Positions 33,768 through 46,257 of a stretch of 64,000 bases of DNA are shown piece after piece. This DNA comes from Loripinus fragilis. Taxonomy: Eukaryota > Mollusca > Bivalvia > Lucinida > Lucinidae. Position 1 is the first letter of the stretch, and the number at the start of each line of letters is the position of its first letter. The translations under genes were made by a program, and so were the position numbers. The stretch covers positions 34,514,620 to 34,578,619 of the forward strand of contig OZ026520.1 in assembly GCA_964019695.1 (NCBI GenBank). Reading direction: 5' to 3'. The notes below the pieces were generated by a model that worked only from the letters and a program-made list of their open reading frames with translations, had not been told where the DNA came from and did no database searches.

Positions 33768-34640
33768 GACCTCAGTAAAGTGAATCACTGTAGAATACGC
33801 CTAGGTCTTACATTTACATCACTTTAACCTTATCGACTATCCCAGTTGTTCAAATCCTGAATGTGGAAGAACCCCAGAATCTGCAGCGCGTTATTTTCTT
33901 AGTTGTCCCAGATACAACAACGAAAGATGTGTATTATTGGAGACGTTATCACGTAAGCTATTTCCAGACGTAAATTACAACACATTTATCGTATTAATGC
34001 CTGATTATATATGCACAATTTTACTAGGAGGCTCTACAGACGCTTCATATGAAGAAAATACTTTTGGTTTTTGATGAGGTGTTCAAATATATAGACTCAA
34101 CACAGCGGTTCAGTACTTTTGAAGACATGATTGACTTAGCTCCTAGTTCATACAAATATTCGAGATCTGAATGCCGCTGAGGAATCTCCATCCTGGTTAT
34201 TATTTTCTTATTTGTGTTCATATATGGTTGTGCCAGCATTGCTAACTTTGTTAAATACTTAAAGCCCGTTATTGGCACTGTTTGGGCAACGTACGATTAC
34301 TCACACTGGTTATTTTATTTACTGCTGCAACATGGGGTGACTGCTCTTTTTCCTTTCCCTATACTTTTACTTTGTTTTGTTTGTATTTTGTCTTCTGTCT
34401 GTCCACCTGTCCGTCCATCTGTCTGTATGTATATCTATATGTTTGTCTGTCTATGTGTCTCTGTGTTTGTCTGTCTGTGCGTGGGTTCGTCTGTCTGTAT
34501 GTCTTTATGTATAATGTATATAATGTATGTCGGCTTAATGTCATAAATGTCAGAAAATTGTTATATGTAAAGACCAACTAGTAGCCCCAGGGCTGTTTGG
34601 AATCCATGTAAAATAAATAAAGCATTAAATTAACTCAGTA
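33768..34640 (+). mobile_element. non-LTR retrotransposon, C-terminal fragment with frameshifts
   Basis: Stitching frames gives CRIRLGLTF (33791), then LIDYPSCSNPECGRTPESAA-RYFLSCPRYNNERC (about 33826-33930), PDVNYNTFIVLMPDYIC, LLGGSTDASYEENTF, then after a +1 shift DEVFKYIDSTQRFSTFED to a stop near 34181. The cysteine-knuckle with the downstream YFLSCPRYN and the VFKYI-T-RF end are typical of LINE C-termini. The knuckle His appears as Arg. The 3' region contains a GTCTGTCTGTC microsatellite (34390-34510) and ends near AATAAATAAAG (34612). It is 5' truncated and dead. Confidence 0.65.
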
Positions 34641-34984
34641 GCTTTTGGGATTTTTATGTGCAGTACTTATTCGGTAATTTCTATTTAAATGCATTCCTTG
34701 CTGCAATAGTCCAGAGGAGTATACAGCATCTTAGACTGACAGTGTATGCATTTGGACGGTGATAATGAAAGGGGTGAGAAAAAGTTCTGCTTGTGCCTCC
34801 AGCAAGTACCCTACTCTTTCTTTTATGTTGCTGGATCTTAAGCCTCGAGCTTATGCCTGACCAATTATAGTCGACAAATGCTGGACATTTCTGGAAAATT
34901 ATTTGACATCTGGGCATACATTTTCTTCGATTTTTCTAAAACCAAGGCAGAGGCCAGAGCCAAAGTGACCCAGAAGCTGTATGC
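34641..34984. other. intergenic, no gene recognised
   Basis: No supported structure apart from the lead-in to the repeat at 34985. Confidence 0.4.
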
Positions 34985-35339
34985 GTCACTCAAAATTAGT
35001 AAGGGTGCAAAGATCAGGAATCGATACAGTCAAGTACCACACCAGACCCAGGATACCAATTGGAAAGTGACAAACTCGCATTTAGATACCACAAACGAGA
35101 GCCAAGAGGTCAGCCCTTTCCCAGCAGGCGACTACAAAGCACAAATAAACAGACGCGTACAAAGACATGGCAAACACAAGACAGAATAAAAAGCACCAAA
35201 AGATCCACAAAAGAAGTACCGCCTAGGAACGGTCAGACCCAAAATGAATCCACACACCAAATTTTGGACTCCTACCTCAAGAAATACACAGACATGCTCT
35301 GGGCTCGACCTAACTAGAACTGAAGTAAGAGGTCAAAGT
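34985..35339 (-). repeat. partial copy of the 26.5-27.0 kb block
   Basis: AGTAAGGGTGCAAAGATCAG, CCACACCAGACCCAGGATAC, AAACGAGAGCCAAGAGGTCA and CCTTTCCCAGCAGG repeat in direct orientation at 35340. After 35225 it diverges into CACACACCAAATTTTGGACT, which resembles 23400-23450. Confidence 0.7.
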
Positions 35340-35849
35340 AAGTAAGGGTGCAAAGATAAGGAATCGATACAATCAAGTACCACACCTGACCCAGGATACC
35401 AATGGGAAAGTGACAAACTCACAGTTAGATACCACAAACGAGAGCCAAGAGGTCAGCCCTTTCCCAGCAGGTGACCACAAAGCACATAAAAACAGACGCG
35501 CACAAAGACATAGCAAACACAAGACAGAACAAAAACATAAAAGATCTACAAAAGAATTACCACCTTGGAACGGTCAGTAAAATATTTTACTGGAGGGCTT
35601 TAACTGGTTTAACGGCGCCAACCTCACAATTAATTCAGATGTGGATCAAGACACATAGATATTTGGTCTGCATGAAAGACCCCTAACTTATCAATACCTT
35701 ATCTCCTAAAACATATAAATCAAAATATAACAAGGAGATAAAGCAAAGATAAGGACTCAACAGATAATAAAACTGAATACCGGAGCAAAAGAAATCCAAC
35801 AGGTAAACCCTGGTGAGCCCGACAAACCTTTCTTCACCTTAAAGCTACC

Positions 35850-36180
35850 CTGACCTAAGTACTTTATTGCTGTGAAATCCGTATTCGACATTAACTGCTT
35901 CAAAGATATAAATTTTTGGGTGGAACAATCAGTTTTACATTAAGATATATAGAAATCCGAAAACATTTTTTAAAATATCACTCCCCCCCCCCCCCCCCCC
36001 CGTGTTCCAGCAAAAGCTTTTGCATGTATATGTGTTACCATATTTTACACATTGTATGGAAGTAGCTTGCTGGCACAAGGGGGGAAAGATGTTCAGCAGC
36101 CCAAAAACCCAGGGCCTAAGCCCATAAAATGCCTTTTCTACCAAATAAGAAATAAATGACAGTAATGAAATTCTCTAGAA
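35850..36180. mobile_element. fragment of the poly-C/palindrome DNA element family
   Basis: A poly-C tract (35981-36000) followed by GTGTTCCAGCAAAAGCTTTT, a short spacer and GCTGGCACAAGGGGGG parallels the interiors of 6584-7656 and 49132-50229. I could not define its ends. Confidence 0.5.
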
Positions 36181-37253
36181 CCAACCTCCTAAATTGCTTT
36201 GTATTCTGTGCTAGTTTAATATAAAGTACTTAAAGATTAAAAGTAGAATTAGCAAGGTTTTATGCATTTTTTCATTACAAAAAATCTCACTGTTATTAAA
36301 TGACACTTTACTTTGCAAACGTCCTGTAGTTATCTATTTGCATGCTAGGGAATTGTTCATGTCTTTATTTTGGTCTGCTGACTTTCTTCAAAATTAAGCT
36401 TTTCAAAATAAACCACCCAGGACCACCACCAGAGTGTCAAACAGTTTGGATCCAGATCAAGACGGACATTCTGTTGGTCTTCATCTGGGTTCTAACTGTT
36501 TGCAAAAGGCTATTGGCAGACGACAAAATTATCCACTGACATGCAAAGAGTTATAACAGGTAAATACTTTAGTGTTCAATATATTATCTCATATTGGGAT
36601 ATACATGCATATGTATACCATAAATATTCGGACACTTTAAATTCATTCAACATGCTATGCCCTTTAAACAAAGCAAAAGTAATATTCAAACGATCTAGTT
36701 AGAATCAGTTTTACTTTCCAATGCTAAATGGGACACTTTCATTCCTTCAAAAGTATTTATTTCTTTTGTTGAGCTTTCAGTTTTGTATTATTTACGGTAC
36801 ACGTAGTCAAAAATGTACAGGCAACTTCTAAATTATATCCCCAAAATCATTTTATTACAAAACATTTTTTGTTTTTAAAACAATTTCATCAATTATCGTG
36901 ATTTGTTAATACTCTGCATATGGTATGTTCAATAGATATCACCATGCCTACCAAATAAATCCAGAAAACTGCAGAAATCACTTTTTAAAGCACTTTTTAT
37001 TTTCGCGAAATTTTTTACCCCCTCCCCTTTCTACCCGCCATAACTCTCGAATGCGTAGGAATTTTGAAAATATTTTGCTGGCTGGCTCTTGCCATTAGAT
37101 TCACATATTGCACTGATACTACATGCAGTACACTAGAAGCTCAAAAGCAACGTTCTGGGAATCAGAAAAATAGGCGTATAAGGCCCAAACCGTCAATGAT
37201 CCTTTGCGCAAGAAGTGAAATTATATGTAGCATACAAGCGCAACCTTAACATC
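36181..37253. other. non-coding sequence inside the right arm
   Basis: Absent from the left arm, so probably inserted. It includes GGATCCAGATCAAGACGGAC (36448), a word common to MITE interiors in this window. No gene. Confidence 0.45.
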
Positions 37254-38326
37254 GATCAAATACACCCCAAATCTGCTGCACTTTGCATTCGATTCCAATT
37301 CTTCACATATATGTCAGGATTTTATAACGTGGTTCAAACAGGTTATAGATAAGTTGCATATGTTTAATAGTTGAAAAATCTGTGACAGGAGAAAGACTGC
37401 AACTCAATTATATGAGCCGCGTCGCCATAAACTTTCTTTGTAGTTCATGCTCCAGATTCGCCAGCTTGTGTCCATGTAGATACAGAAACAAACACTTGTC
37501 TTTTAAGTTTAGATTGAGAATCATTGGAGATATTTCAATCAGTGCAGGAAAATTTTCAATCAGTGTAACAAAGAAACATGGGCCTTGATCCAGCTATGTA
37601 TTTACAAAGCTTTTCTGCGCCTTTTGGCATATGCAAAAATAATATTTTCTCAGGGTGAGGCTTGTATATAGCTAAAGGAGAGCTAGATTCAGCTTTTCCA
37701 CAATTTCAAATATCTTTGAATGGTGGATCCCCCTTTTTAACTCACGTTGTGGTCATACGATGTCCGTCCAGCCAGCTACCCATCCGTCCTTCCGTCGTCC
37801 ATCAATAATAGCTTCCTCCTAAACCACTTTGCTGTAACAACTTAGAGGGAACATTGGTCTAAAAAGTCTGAAAAATTTAGCCCTTTATTGTCCGTTGTTT
37901 GTACACAGTATCGAAGTTTGGCATTTTGCATACTGAGAGTTGACCCATAAAACCCCTTCGCTTGAGTCAATGAATATGGTTCAGAATACCAAAATTTCGG
38001 TTTTCCACTCAAAATAACTATGGTAGACTAATGTAACAAGCATTCTATGTTACACCATCAGAATTCATTATTTTTGGTCATTTGAAGTACAATATACTTA
38101 ACTTTATGTCAATGGTATATATAATCAAATTCATAACCCGCCCTGGTCAATAAACGAAAAACGGAGACCTATACAACATATAAAATGGCGCGAAAACAAA
38201 CGTCACAGGTGAATACGGCATTAGATCCCAGAGATGTTTAACTCGTATCATTGTAGCGGTTTCTTAACCCCATAAAAGCAGCATCGCAGAAACAAAACTG
38301 GACTGCAGCCGATACCTGTTTTTTTC

Positions 38327-39472
38327 TACGGCGTTACTTATTAATGCATAAGTAACTAATATTAGTTCATTTATGAAACAGTGGTTACTTAGCCTATAAT
38401 TGTTATTGGTTTTGAAATGGACTATTCCGAAGAGGGGTGTGATCAAAGTTATTGTTCAATCAATAACGTTTTGATTAAATTTTTCGTTTTTCCAAGGGTT
38501 AATTAAAAACAAATTTAGACTTCTCTTATTAAAAGAGTATTTAAAACGTCTAAAATTGGGTGTCTTTTCAGTGTAAATGTCGGATGTTCAACACCTGTTC
38601 TGATCTGTTCTACCCACGGGCTGTATCTATTTTTCACTCTCGCCGGCTGGTCTAATGGTCTAACTAAGAATAACTTAGAAGAATTGTAATTAATATTTCT
38701 ACCAAGAAAATATTTCCAATTATGTGTTATCAGCGGTTTTCTGGGGCGAACTTATTGATAAATTCATAACTATAGATACGAAATTCTTAAATATTATAAG
38801 TACCTATTTATAAATCATTGTGACATCATTAATTCTATATTTATCAGTGTGCGAAGTTAAATTGTTTCGTTTCACCATAAAACAGAAACGAACTTTTCAT
38901 TTTATTAGAAAATAGGAGCAAGACAATATTAAACAAACAAACAGTACAGACAATAGTCATACAAGCAGAAAATATGAATAAACAGAGAAAATTACCAAAG
39001 AAAGATGAATGGCAAAACGCGGAAAATAGGTCATTCGATTGGTTTGGTCGATGTCATCGAAACGCGGAAGCTAGTAGATTTTTCCTATCACCTGCAAATT
39101 CATGACTGGGGTTGGATTCTTTTCTATCTGAAGGAGGAAAATTTATGGAATAACATTTTGGAACTCACAAAAGTTGACTTTTTCTTAGACATTTTCTTTT
39201 TTAAATACTGTAGAGCTCTATCAAGGGACGTAATGCAGTCTAACTTTTTCTTTCCCCTCGCACAAGTATTGGTTTTCATAAAAGACTAAAGATAACAAGT
39301 ATTCACAAAAGCTTGCTTCCCCATCTCTGTCTGATTGAATAGTTTATTAGCGAAACATCGAGCATTTAATGACTCATTTCAAAGTCGCTTTAATGTATAT
39401 CTCATTGCGAAAAAAAACTTCATTATTATCCTTCATCTATTATTACTCATAAGAACCTTTCAGCAACGCCGT
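38327..39472. mobile_element. 1.15 kb DNA element with ACGGCGTT ends
   Basis: TACGGCGTTACTTATTAATG on the left and CTTTCAGCAACGCCGT on the right are inverted. The left arm of the duplication (near 25190-25205) lacks this stretch, which supports insertion. It includes a 94-codon + frame at 39005-39286 (MNGKTRKIGHSIGLVD at its start) with no domain that I recognise. Confidence 0.65.
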
Positions 39473-39675
39473 TTATAACATGTAACACATGTTATAGTTT
39501 TTCTTGTTAACCATAAACCTTTACTTCGGCACGAAATCACGTAAATTATATTGTTATGAATCTGCATAGTTTGAAGTTGAACGTCCATAGGTTCAGAACG
39601 AGATCCAGTTAAATGAAAATACATAATTTGGCATTAGGTCACACAAAAGGTCTACATCAGTGACATATGCATCTG

Positions 39676-39835
39676 CACGGGTGGGCATCAGCGGAACTAT
39701 CGCGAAATCGTAGAGTACCTACCTTTGTTTGGCTTTTCTGTGACGATGCCACTAGCGCGAAAGGTCCCGGATGTGACGAAGGAACAAATTTACGCTGACG
39801 CGATTTCGCGGTAGTTCCGCTGATGCCCACCCGTG
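39676..39835. mobile_element. 160 bp MITE with ATCTG target duplication
   Basis: CACGGGTGGGCATCAGCGGA-ACTA at the left is mirrored by TAGTTCCGCTGATGCCCACC-CGTG at the right. ATCTG flanks both sides (39671-39675 and 39836-39840). The left arm near 25020 has no insertion at the equivalent place. Confidence 0.85.
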
Positions 39836-40138
39836 ATCTGCAAAAGTTGCTACATCAAATGGTTAAGGAGGAGGCGTTTTTAAAAGAAAATATATTACAT
39901 GTATATGATCATTGACCTTGAAGCCAACTTCACGTAAAAAGACCACCCAGTACCCTCTACATTTTGTGACATATGTACCTATTTTGAGGTAGCTACGTCC
40001 AACAGCTTAAGAGGAGGTGCATTCGTAAGAAACGTGACGAAAGCACGGATGGACGGACCGATAACTGGCCGAATTTGGTAAAGTATTGGTATATAGAAAA
40101 TATAATATAATACTAGAATTGTTTTTCTATAAAAAACA

Positions 40139-41247
40139 GATGTCTCCCCCCTCTTGATGTCAAAAGCATGAGTCATTAAATACAATTTCAAACAGAAACA
40201 TTGAATACAATTTCTAACAGAAATTCAAGTCATTTCATGCAGACAATCAGCACATATCTAGTAAAGTTTTCTGTCAATGTAGTTAACTATTGCACTATCA
40301 TAACCTGGTATAAAATAGTCATAGATAATTGTTTCTGTGATGGTCAAAGTTCCAAGGGAAATAGCTCAAAGGGTATAAATGAGAGAGTTACTATTCTTGC
40401 ACTCTGCACGTTGACTCATGTTTGTTGATACTTGTATAAAGTTTCGTGAATATAGCTTAAGCAGTTTTCAAGCTATAGAGCCGACACGGTTTTTGTGATG
40501 GACAAAGTTCCAAGGAATATAACTCAAAAAGTATAAAGGGCAGAGTTACCATTCTTGCACTCTGCAATCATCTCATGCTGATTGATATTTGTATAAAGTT
40601 TAGTGAATATAGCTTAAGTGGTTTTTAAGTTATAGAGCGGACACAATTTTTGTGATGCACAAAGTTCAAAGGAAAATAGCTCAAAAAGTATAAAAGGCAA
40701 AGTTACCATTCTTGCACTCTGCAAATTATCTCATGCTGATTGATATTTGTATAAAGTTTCGTGAATATAGCTTAAGTGGTTTTCAAGTTATAGAGCGGAC
40801 ACAATTTAAGTGACGCCAAAAGTTCAAAGGGAAATAACTCAGAAAGTATAAAAGGCAGAGTTACCATTCTTGCACTCTGCACGTCATCTCATGCTGATTG
40901 ATATTTGTATAAAGTTTCGTGAATATAGCTTAAGTGTTTTTAAGTTATAGAGCGGACACGAATTTTGTAATGCAAAAAGTTCAAAGGGAAATAACTCAAA
41001 AAGTATAAAAGGCAGAGTTACCATTCTTGCACTCTGCACATCATCTCATGCTGATTGACATTTGTAGAAAGTTTCGTGAATATAGCTTAAGTGGTTTTCA
41101 AGTTATAGAGCGGACACGATTTGTGACACCCAGACAGACAGACAGACAGACGGACAGACAGACGGACAGACAGACGGACAGACATACGGACAGTCGGACG
41201 CCCAGGGAAAAACAGTATGTCTCCCGACCCTGAAGGGGGGAGACATA
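40139..41247. mobile_element. 1.1 kb element with five ~156 bp units and TGTCTCCCCCCT ends
   Basis: Left end ATGTCTCCCCCCTCTTGATG and right end CTGAAGGGGGGAGACATA are inverted. Units starting near 40337, 40494, 40651, 40809 and 40965 share AAAGGGAAATAACTCA, AGAGTTACCATTCTTGCACT, CATCTCATGCTGATTGATAT and GTGAATATAGCTTAAGTGG. A CAGACAGACGGA microsatellite (41131-41195) precedes the right end. It is inserted in the right arm; the left arm is uninterrupted near 24770. Confidence 0.8.
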
Positions 41248-41939
41248 ATAATAAAACGATTAACTCTAGATCTCATTGTAAGCAATAACTAAGGAAACAC
41301 ATTGGGACCAACCGAAGTCATGTGATAAAAAGAATCTTTCACACTAGACTAGATATTACAAATTCTGTCAAGATTAAGTACCAATTCTTCACATCTGTGA
41401 TAATTTGGTACCAGTTTTTCACATCTGTGAGCATTTGGTACCAATTTTTCACATCTGTGAGCATTTGGTACTGATTCTTCACATTTGTGAAAATGAGTAC
41501 CAATTCTTTACAGGTGTGAAGAACTGGTACCGATTCTTCACATTTGTGAAAATTGAGTGCCAATTATTCACTTCTGAAAAAATCGATCCAGTACTTCGCA
41601 GATGGCACTGTTGCAGCACGTTTTGAAATAATGTAATAATTATTTCATTTTGATTTTTTTACTTCATTTTGCGTTGTCAATGTAGACGCAAAATGAAATA
41701 ATCTAGATTTTTTATTTCATTTTGCGTCAATCATGCACAGTTGGTTCAAAATGAAATGATTATTTCATTATGGGCTGATAGTAGGCATACTTTTTTATTT
41801 CATTTTGCGTAAATGGTATCATATCAGTTTCAAATGATAAACATATTGTTACATGCTATGATAGATGGCATAATTATTCAACTGAACTGTTGAATGAGAA
41901 TTGTTTTTTTGTTTTTTTCTTGTTTTTTTTAATCAATAT

Positions 41940-42930
41940 TGCCGTTGGATTTCGCCTGTTATTATCCACCGACGAAGTCAGATGGATATATTTTTGGCGT
42001 CGTCTGTGCATCCGTCCGTCCATTCTGTCCGTCCACACTTTTTGCCCGTCTGGAACCATATTATAGTACCTATTGGTCAGATTTGAATCATTCTTTGTAC
42101 AAATGTTAAAAACTATGTATTCTCAATATCGTATAAGTTTCGTCAAACTCGATCCTTTTGCACTTGAGTTATGGCCCTTGTTTTAGTTAAGGCAGTTATA
42201 ATGCACAACCTATATCAGTTTTTTGGTGTGATCTTCACAATTCATCAAGCTATTATATCTAACAACTTTTCACAATGGACCATGATTGCTCAGTATATGA
42301 GGCTAAGCATGGCTGTGTCCAAATTTGACCCAACCCCCTTTGACCACACCTTAGGAGCCAATGGTCAAATATTTAAATTTCGTAATAAATAAGGCAATTG
42401 TCAATATTTTTGCTGAAAGTTTGCATGCAGGCAGAGCAGCAATAGATATGATGCATATCAAAGGGGATTTAAGTTTAGATGCATGGGTCCGATCCCCTAG
42501 TATGAGCATAGGGGAAGGGACAGAGGCAAAAATTAATCTTTTTTTGGAATATGGTCGTGTTGCATATCAAATTAAAGCTGTAGCCGAATGCAGTAACATG
42601 GTAGCAAATATACTGCCTACAGACACACCATTGACCCTGGGATGGGGGCAAAATGTCAAACCATATCTTTTTTCTGAAAATAGTCATATTGCTTATCAAA
42701 GTAAAGGGAAATGAGCACAGAGCACGATGAAAGCAAATATGCTGCCATAACACATTCCCTGGAGTGGGGTCAAAAGGTTTTGTATTTTTTCTTTTCTGAA
42801 AGTGGCCATGATGCTAATCAAACTAAAGTGGAAGAATTGTAGACCAACATGCAAGGATACACTTTGAATTTACTCACACTCTTGACCTCTGGGGCTGGGT
42901 TTGAAGGTCAGTTATTGAAATTCTGTAGAT
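41940..42930. repeat. interspersed element with ~115 bp internal units, copy 2
   Basis: Begins with GTCCGTCCA-rich sequence (42010-42035), then GAGTTATGGCCCTTGTTTTA, TTTGCATGCAGGCAGAGCAG, ATGATGCATATCAAAGGGGA and three to four units with TTTTTTCTGAAA, TTGCATATCAAATTAAAG and CAGACACACCATTGACCC. Homologous to 2390-3640. Confidence 0.75.
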
Positions 42931-43377
42931 GTAAGCATACTTTTTCATTAAACAACGCACTAAAACATACTTGACAGACGGTTGTTCTGATTTGAATGAT
43001 TCAGGTTTAGATAATTGGAATTTATGTTTGTGATTTATATGCTTTTCTAAAATAACACTTCGTAGATATAAGTTCGTCGAATTTGTATTGTTAATTCTTT
43101 TGGCTAGACCTTTAAAAAAGCAGATAAGGAACATATTAATAGAAACCCTGCCTGGATACATGTATATAGGTACATGGACTCGGATCAAAGGTTCACATCA
43201 GTCTGCGCATCTTCACTTGCTTAACAAACCAAAATTCTTACAGTGGTTTAATCACGTCCATAACAGCTATTTTTTTTAGTTATGTTTGTAAATAAATTCG
43301 ATGAACTCAATTAATATGCAAAAGTATTGTATTATTTTTACAGTGTTCAACCATCTGATAAAAGCGTACTTAAAAAA

Positions 43378-43475
43378 GTAAATAAGGGTGCAAAGATTAG
43401 AAATCGATACAATCAAGTATCACACCTGACCCACGATACCAATGGGAAAATGACAAACTCAGATTTAGACACCTT
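43378..43475. repeat. short fragment of the 34985/35340 block
   Basis: AATAAGGGTGCAAAGATTAG, CACACCTGACCCACGATACC and GGGAAAATGACAAACTCAGA. It joins the first satellite unit directly. Confidence 0.65.
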
Positions 43476-43944
43476 AAGATTGATTTCATATTGTTACATT
43501 ATTTTATTTTGCATTGTCCTATCGCCACCACTTTATGAAATAATGTAATAATTCTAACAAGTATGAAAATTACTTTTTCTGACATCCATTCTTAAAGAGG
43601 CTTATTCGCATGCAATATGCCTTTTAGTTTTTTACAGTGTCCGTAAATAAATCCCATGAACTGAATTAATACATATTTATTCAGTATTCAACTGTCTGAT
43701 GCTAACATACTTTAGCAGAACTTATTAATATTTATTTCATATTATTACATTATTTCATTTTGCGTTTTCCTAGCACAACGCATAATGAAATAATGTAATA
43801 ATTTTAATAAGAATGAACAACTAATTATTTTCTCTTACAGCAATTCTTACAGAGGTTTATTCGCGTGCAAACGCCCTAATTACTTTAAATATGCTTTTAA
43901 ATAGTGATAAATAAATCCCATTACCAGAATTTATAACATAACAT

Positions 43945-46209
43945 AACATAAAATTTATCAGACTTAAGCATATACAGCTCATCGTTATCAACATATATAC
44001 AATGCGTAAGTTACATGCTCTCGTGAGAGTGACGTTATAATACTCTCCGCCCTAAAATACACAAAAGTTTCCGTTAGATAATATAATACATGCATTATAT
44101 ATAGGTGCTAATCTCGTAATTATCATTGTACAAAGAACGTAGTTGAAATTGGTTGTAAAAGTGAACTGAATAGTTATGAATGAATTCCACCTAACTTGTA
44201 TAGTGATGGTTTATTTGAAAATTCCAGTAGGCAATAACGCCCATGAAGATATACAACATAATATCATATACAAACATGGCAGAAGATAAGTGTAGTTTAA
44301 GCATAATATGTTCATATCAAATCAGTGGTGGAGAAGGTTTATAAATGAATATATCTGCAAGCCTCCGGATATAACTGATGTTCAAAAATGTGGATGCTTT
44401 AAAGAAACGTATCTCGGTACGTTTCTTTTGTGCACCAACAAATCATAAATAAGCCCACACTGATAGACACTATTGCATCACAGCAACTAATCGTTCATAT
44501 ATTTTGTAAACGAAGGATAGCAGGATCTGCTTAGAACTTGTGCAGGTAGATATACTTTAACTAGTTCGCACCATATACCCCTCTATCAAGTCTTCCTTCG
44601 AAAGCGAAAAAAAAGACTTGATTTAGGGTATGTGCAATAAACGATCAGATATTATAACATGATATTGTAGCAAGCGTACGTCTACCTGTTCAGTTTACAT
44701 GCGGTATTTAGCCGTATATACAGTGTGAAAAATAAACATCTTAGTTCTATAAATAAACTCACCTGGATAAAAATACGTATGCATATACGTCATTCATTAG
44801 TAGCCTACACAGCGAGAAAACATGCGCCTTTATGGTACACACTTGATTTTCATAACAAATTTACAAAGGTATTTAAGGTATGAATGTTTACCGTACTCTT
44901 TAGCTTTAAAGGGTTTCCTGAATGAGTAGTTTAATAGTTTACACGTACCGTTAATTGGCCGCATGTATGCTCGCTATTTTAAACCTTTCATGAATGAGTG
45001 TGTACACACTGTTGTTTACACATAACCGTGACCTTATTCCAGATAAGTACTCTGAGTTTCAGTTTCACTTTTCAAACGAAACTCAAGCTTCAAACTAGAG
45101 CATGGGAAAAAACGACCAGATAAACACACTGTTTTGTTATTTACAACTCATGAGACACAATTTGCTAAATGCTATTGTTTTTTTCTCAAAATGCCACTGC
45201 TTAAATTCAACAATTTTTTTTTCACGCCAGTTGGTGCAACTTTCATGCAATTCAGAAAACAGTGTAGGCCCGGATCAGACTACTCCGAATCTAGGTTATT
45301 CCTGGTCTAGGTCATCTGTGTTTTCTTATATATCCATGTAATCTGAAGAACGTTAGCACACATATGCAGCAGACAGCTGAGTATACCACAGTTTCAGATG
45401 CACTTTTTGCTGACACACAAAGATTATCTTTCTTTGATAATATACCCTTGTTCTCCAAGAAGTCACAAAAATAAGAATAAGATTGAAATAATCTCTTGAG
45501 ACAATTCTAAATTTACAACCAATAGTCGTATGTCTATATGAATATCCATCGAAAATAAGTATTCTAACTGGTTACAATTATGTGCATTCATGGTCAACCA
45601 TAGGCATATTTGATGTTGATACTCACCAGCACGGTCTTATTAAGTCAGTCCTGGTGTGTATCCTCAATCCATACCATATCAGGTTATATAAATGAAAAAT
45701 GTCTAACATAAGCTATATGTACATGTTGATGTAATAATTCTCAGGTTATGCTCAGGTCATGCTCTGACCCTTATAGCAGTTAATGCAAAATTAGAATTTT
45801 TTTTTAATTCCTCAACAAAACACATGTTGTGGGTACTCAAAAGAACCTTCTCAAAGAGACGGTTCCCTTGAGCACACAGGACATATGACATGCACACATT
45901 ATATAAATGAAAACGGTCTCACATAAACTATATGTATAACCACAGACTTGTTGATGTAATAATTTTCAGGTTGTAACATCATGCTCTGACCCTTATAGCA
46001 GTTACAAATGCAAAATAAAAAAAAAATGTAGTTTCTATTTCCTCAACAAAACATATGTTGTGGGTACTCAAAAGAACCTTCTCAATGAGACGGTTCCCTT
46101 GAGCACCGAGGACATATGATATGCACACATTGTGAGAACACAAAAAATCCGTCTCAATGAGACGGTTCTTTTGAGCACCCAAAATAAAACATATAGTAAC
46201 AGTGAATGT
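43945..46209. other. block between satellite unit and LINE, no gene recognised
   Basis: Starts with TAACATAACATAACAT, possibly the reverse-complemented 3' tail of the LINE at 46258-47575. Hairpins: GAAACGTA-TCTCGG-TACGTTTC (44405), ATCAAGTCTT/AAGACTTGAT (44587-44623), and three GAACC-TCTCAAAGAGACGGTTC words (45850, 46075, 46150) related to 7085. A GTGTAGGCCCGGATCAGACT segment at 45262 is a MITE interior word. No exon supported. Confidence 0.5.
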
Positions 46210-46257
46210 TCAGTGGTAAATTATTACCAATTTTATGCTTAGTAGTTTTGTGTGTAC

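Larger units (their letters stand above)
35340..41602 (-). repeat. composite unit, right arm of the large inverted duplication (with insertions)
   Basis: Reverse complement, in order, of 24430-27000: 35340-35830 matches 26505-27000, 37254-37600 matches 25990-26350, 38000-38320 matches 25200-25560, 39490-40130 matches 24780-25190, and 41250-41602 matches 24430-24730. Extra sequence sits at 35840-37250, 38327-39472, 39676-39835 and 40139-41247. The outermost part is displaced to 52414-52592 by the giant insertion. Confidence 0.8.

Noticed and set aside
34214..34581. Cys/Leu-rich frames resembling small membrane proteins
   Set aside because: They come from a degenerate GTCTGTCTGT microsatellite in the LINE 3' region.
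39005..39286. 94-codon frame as a host gene
   Set aside because: It is inside a 1.15 kb inserted DNA element, with no recognisable domain, splice sites or promoter.
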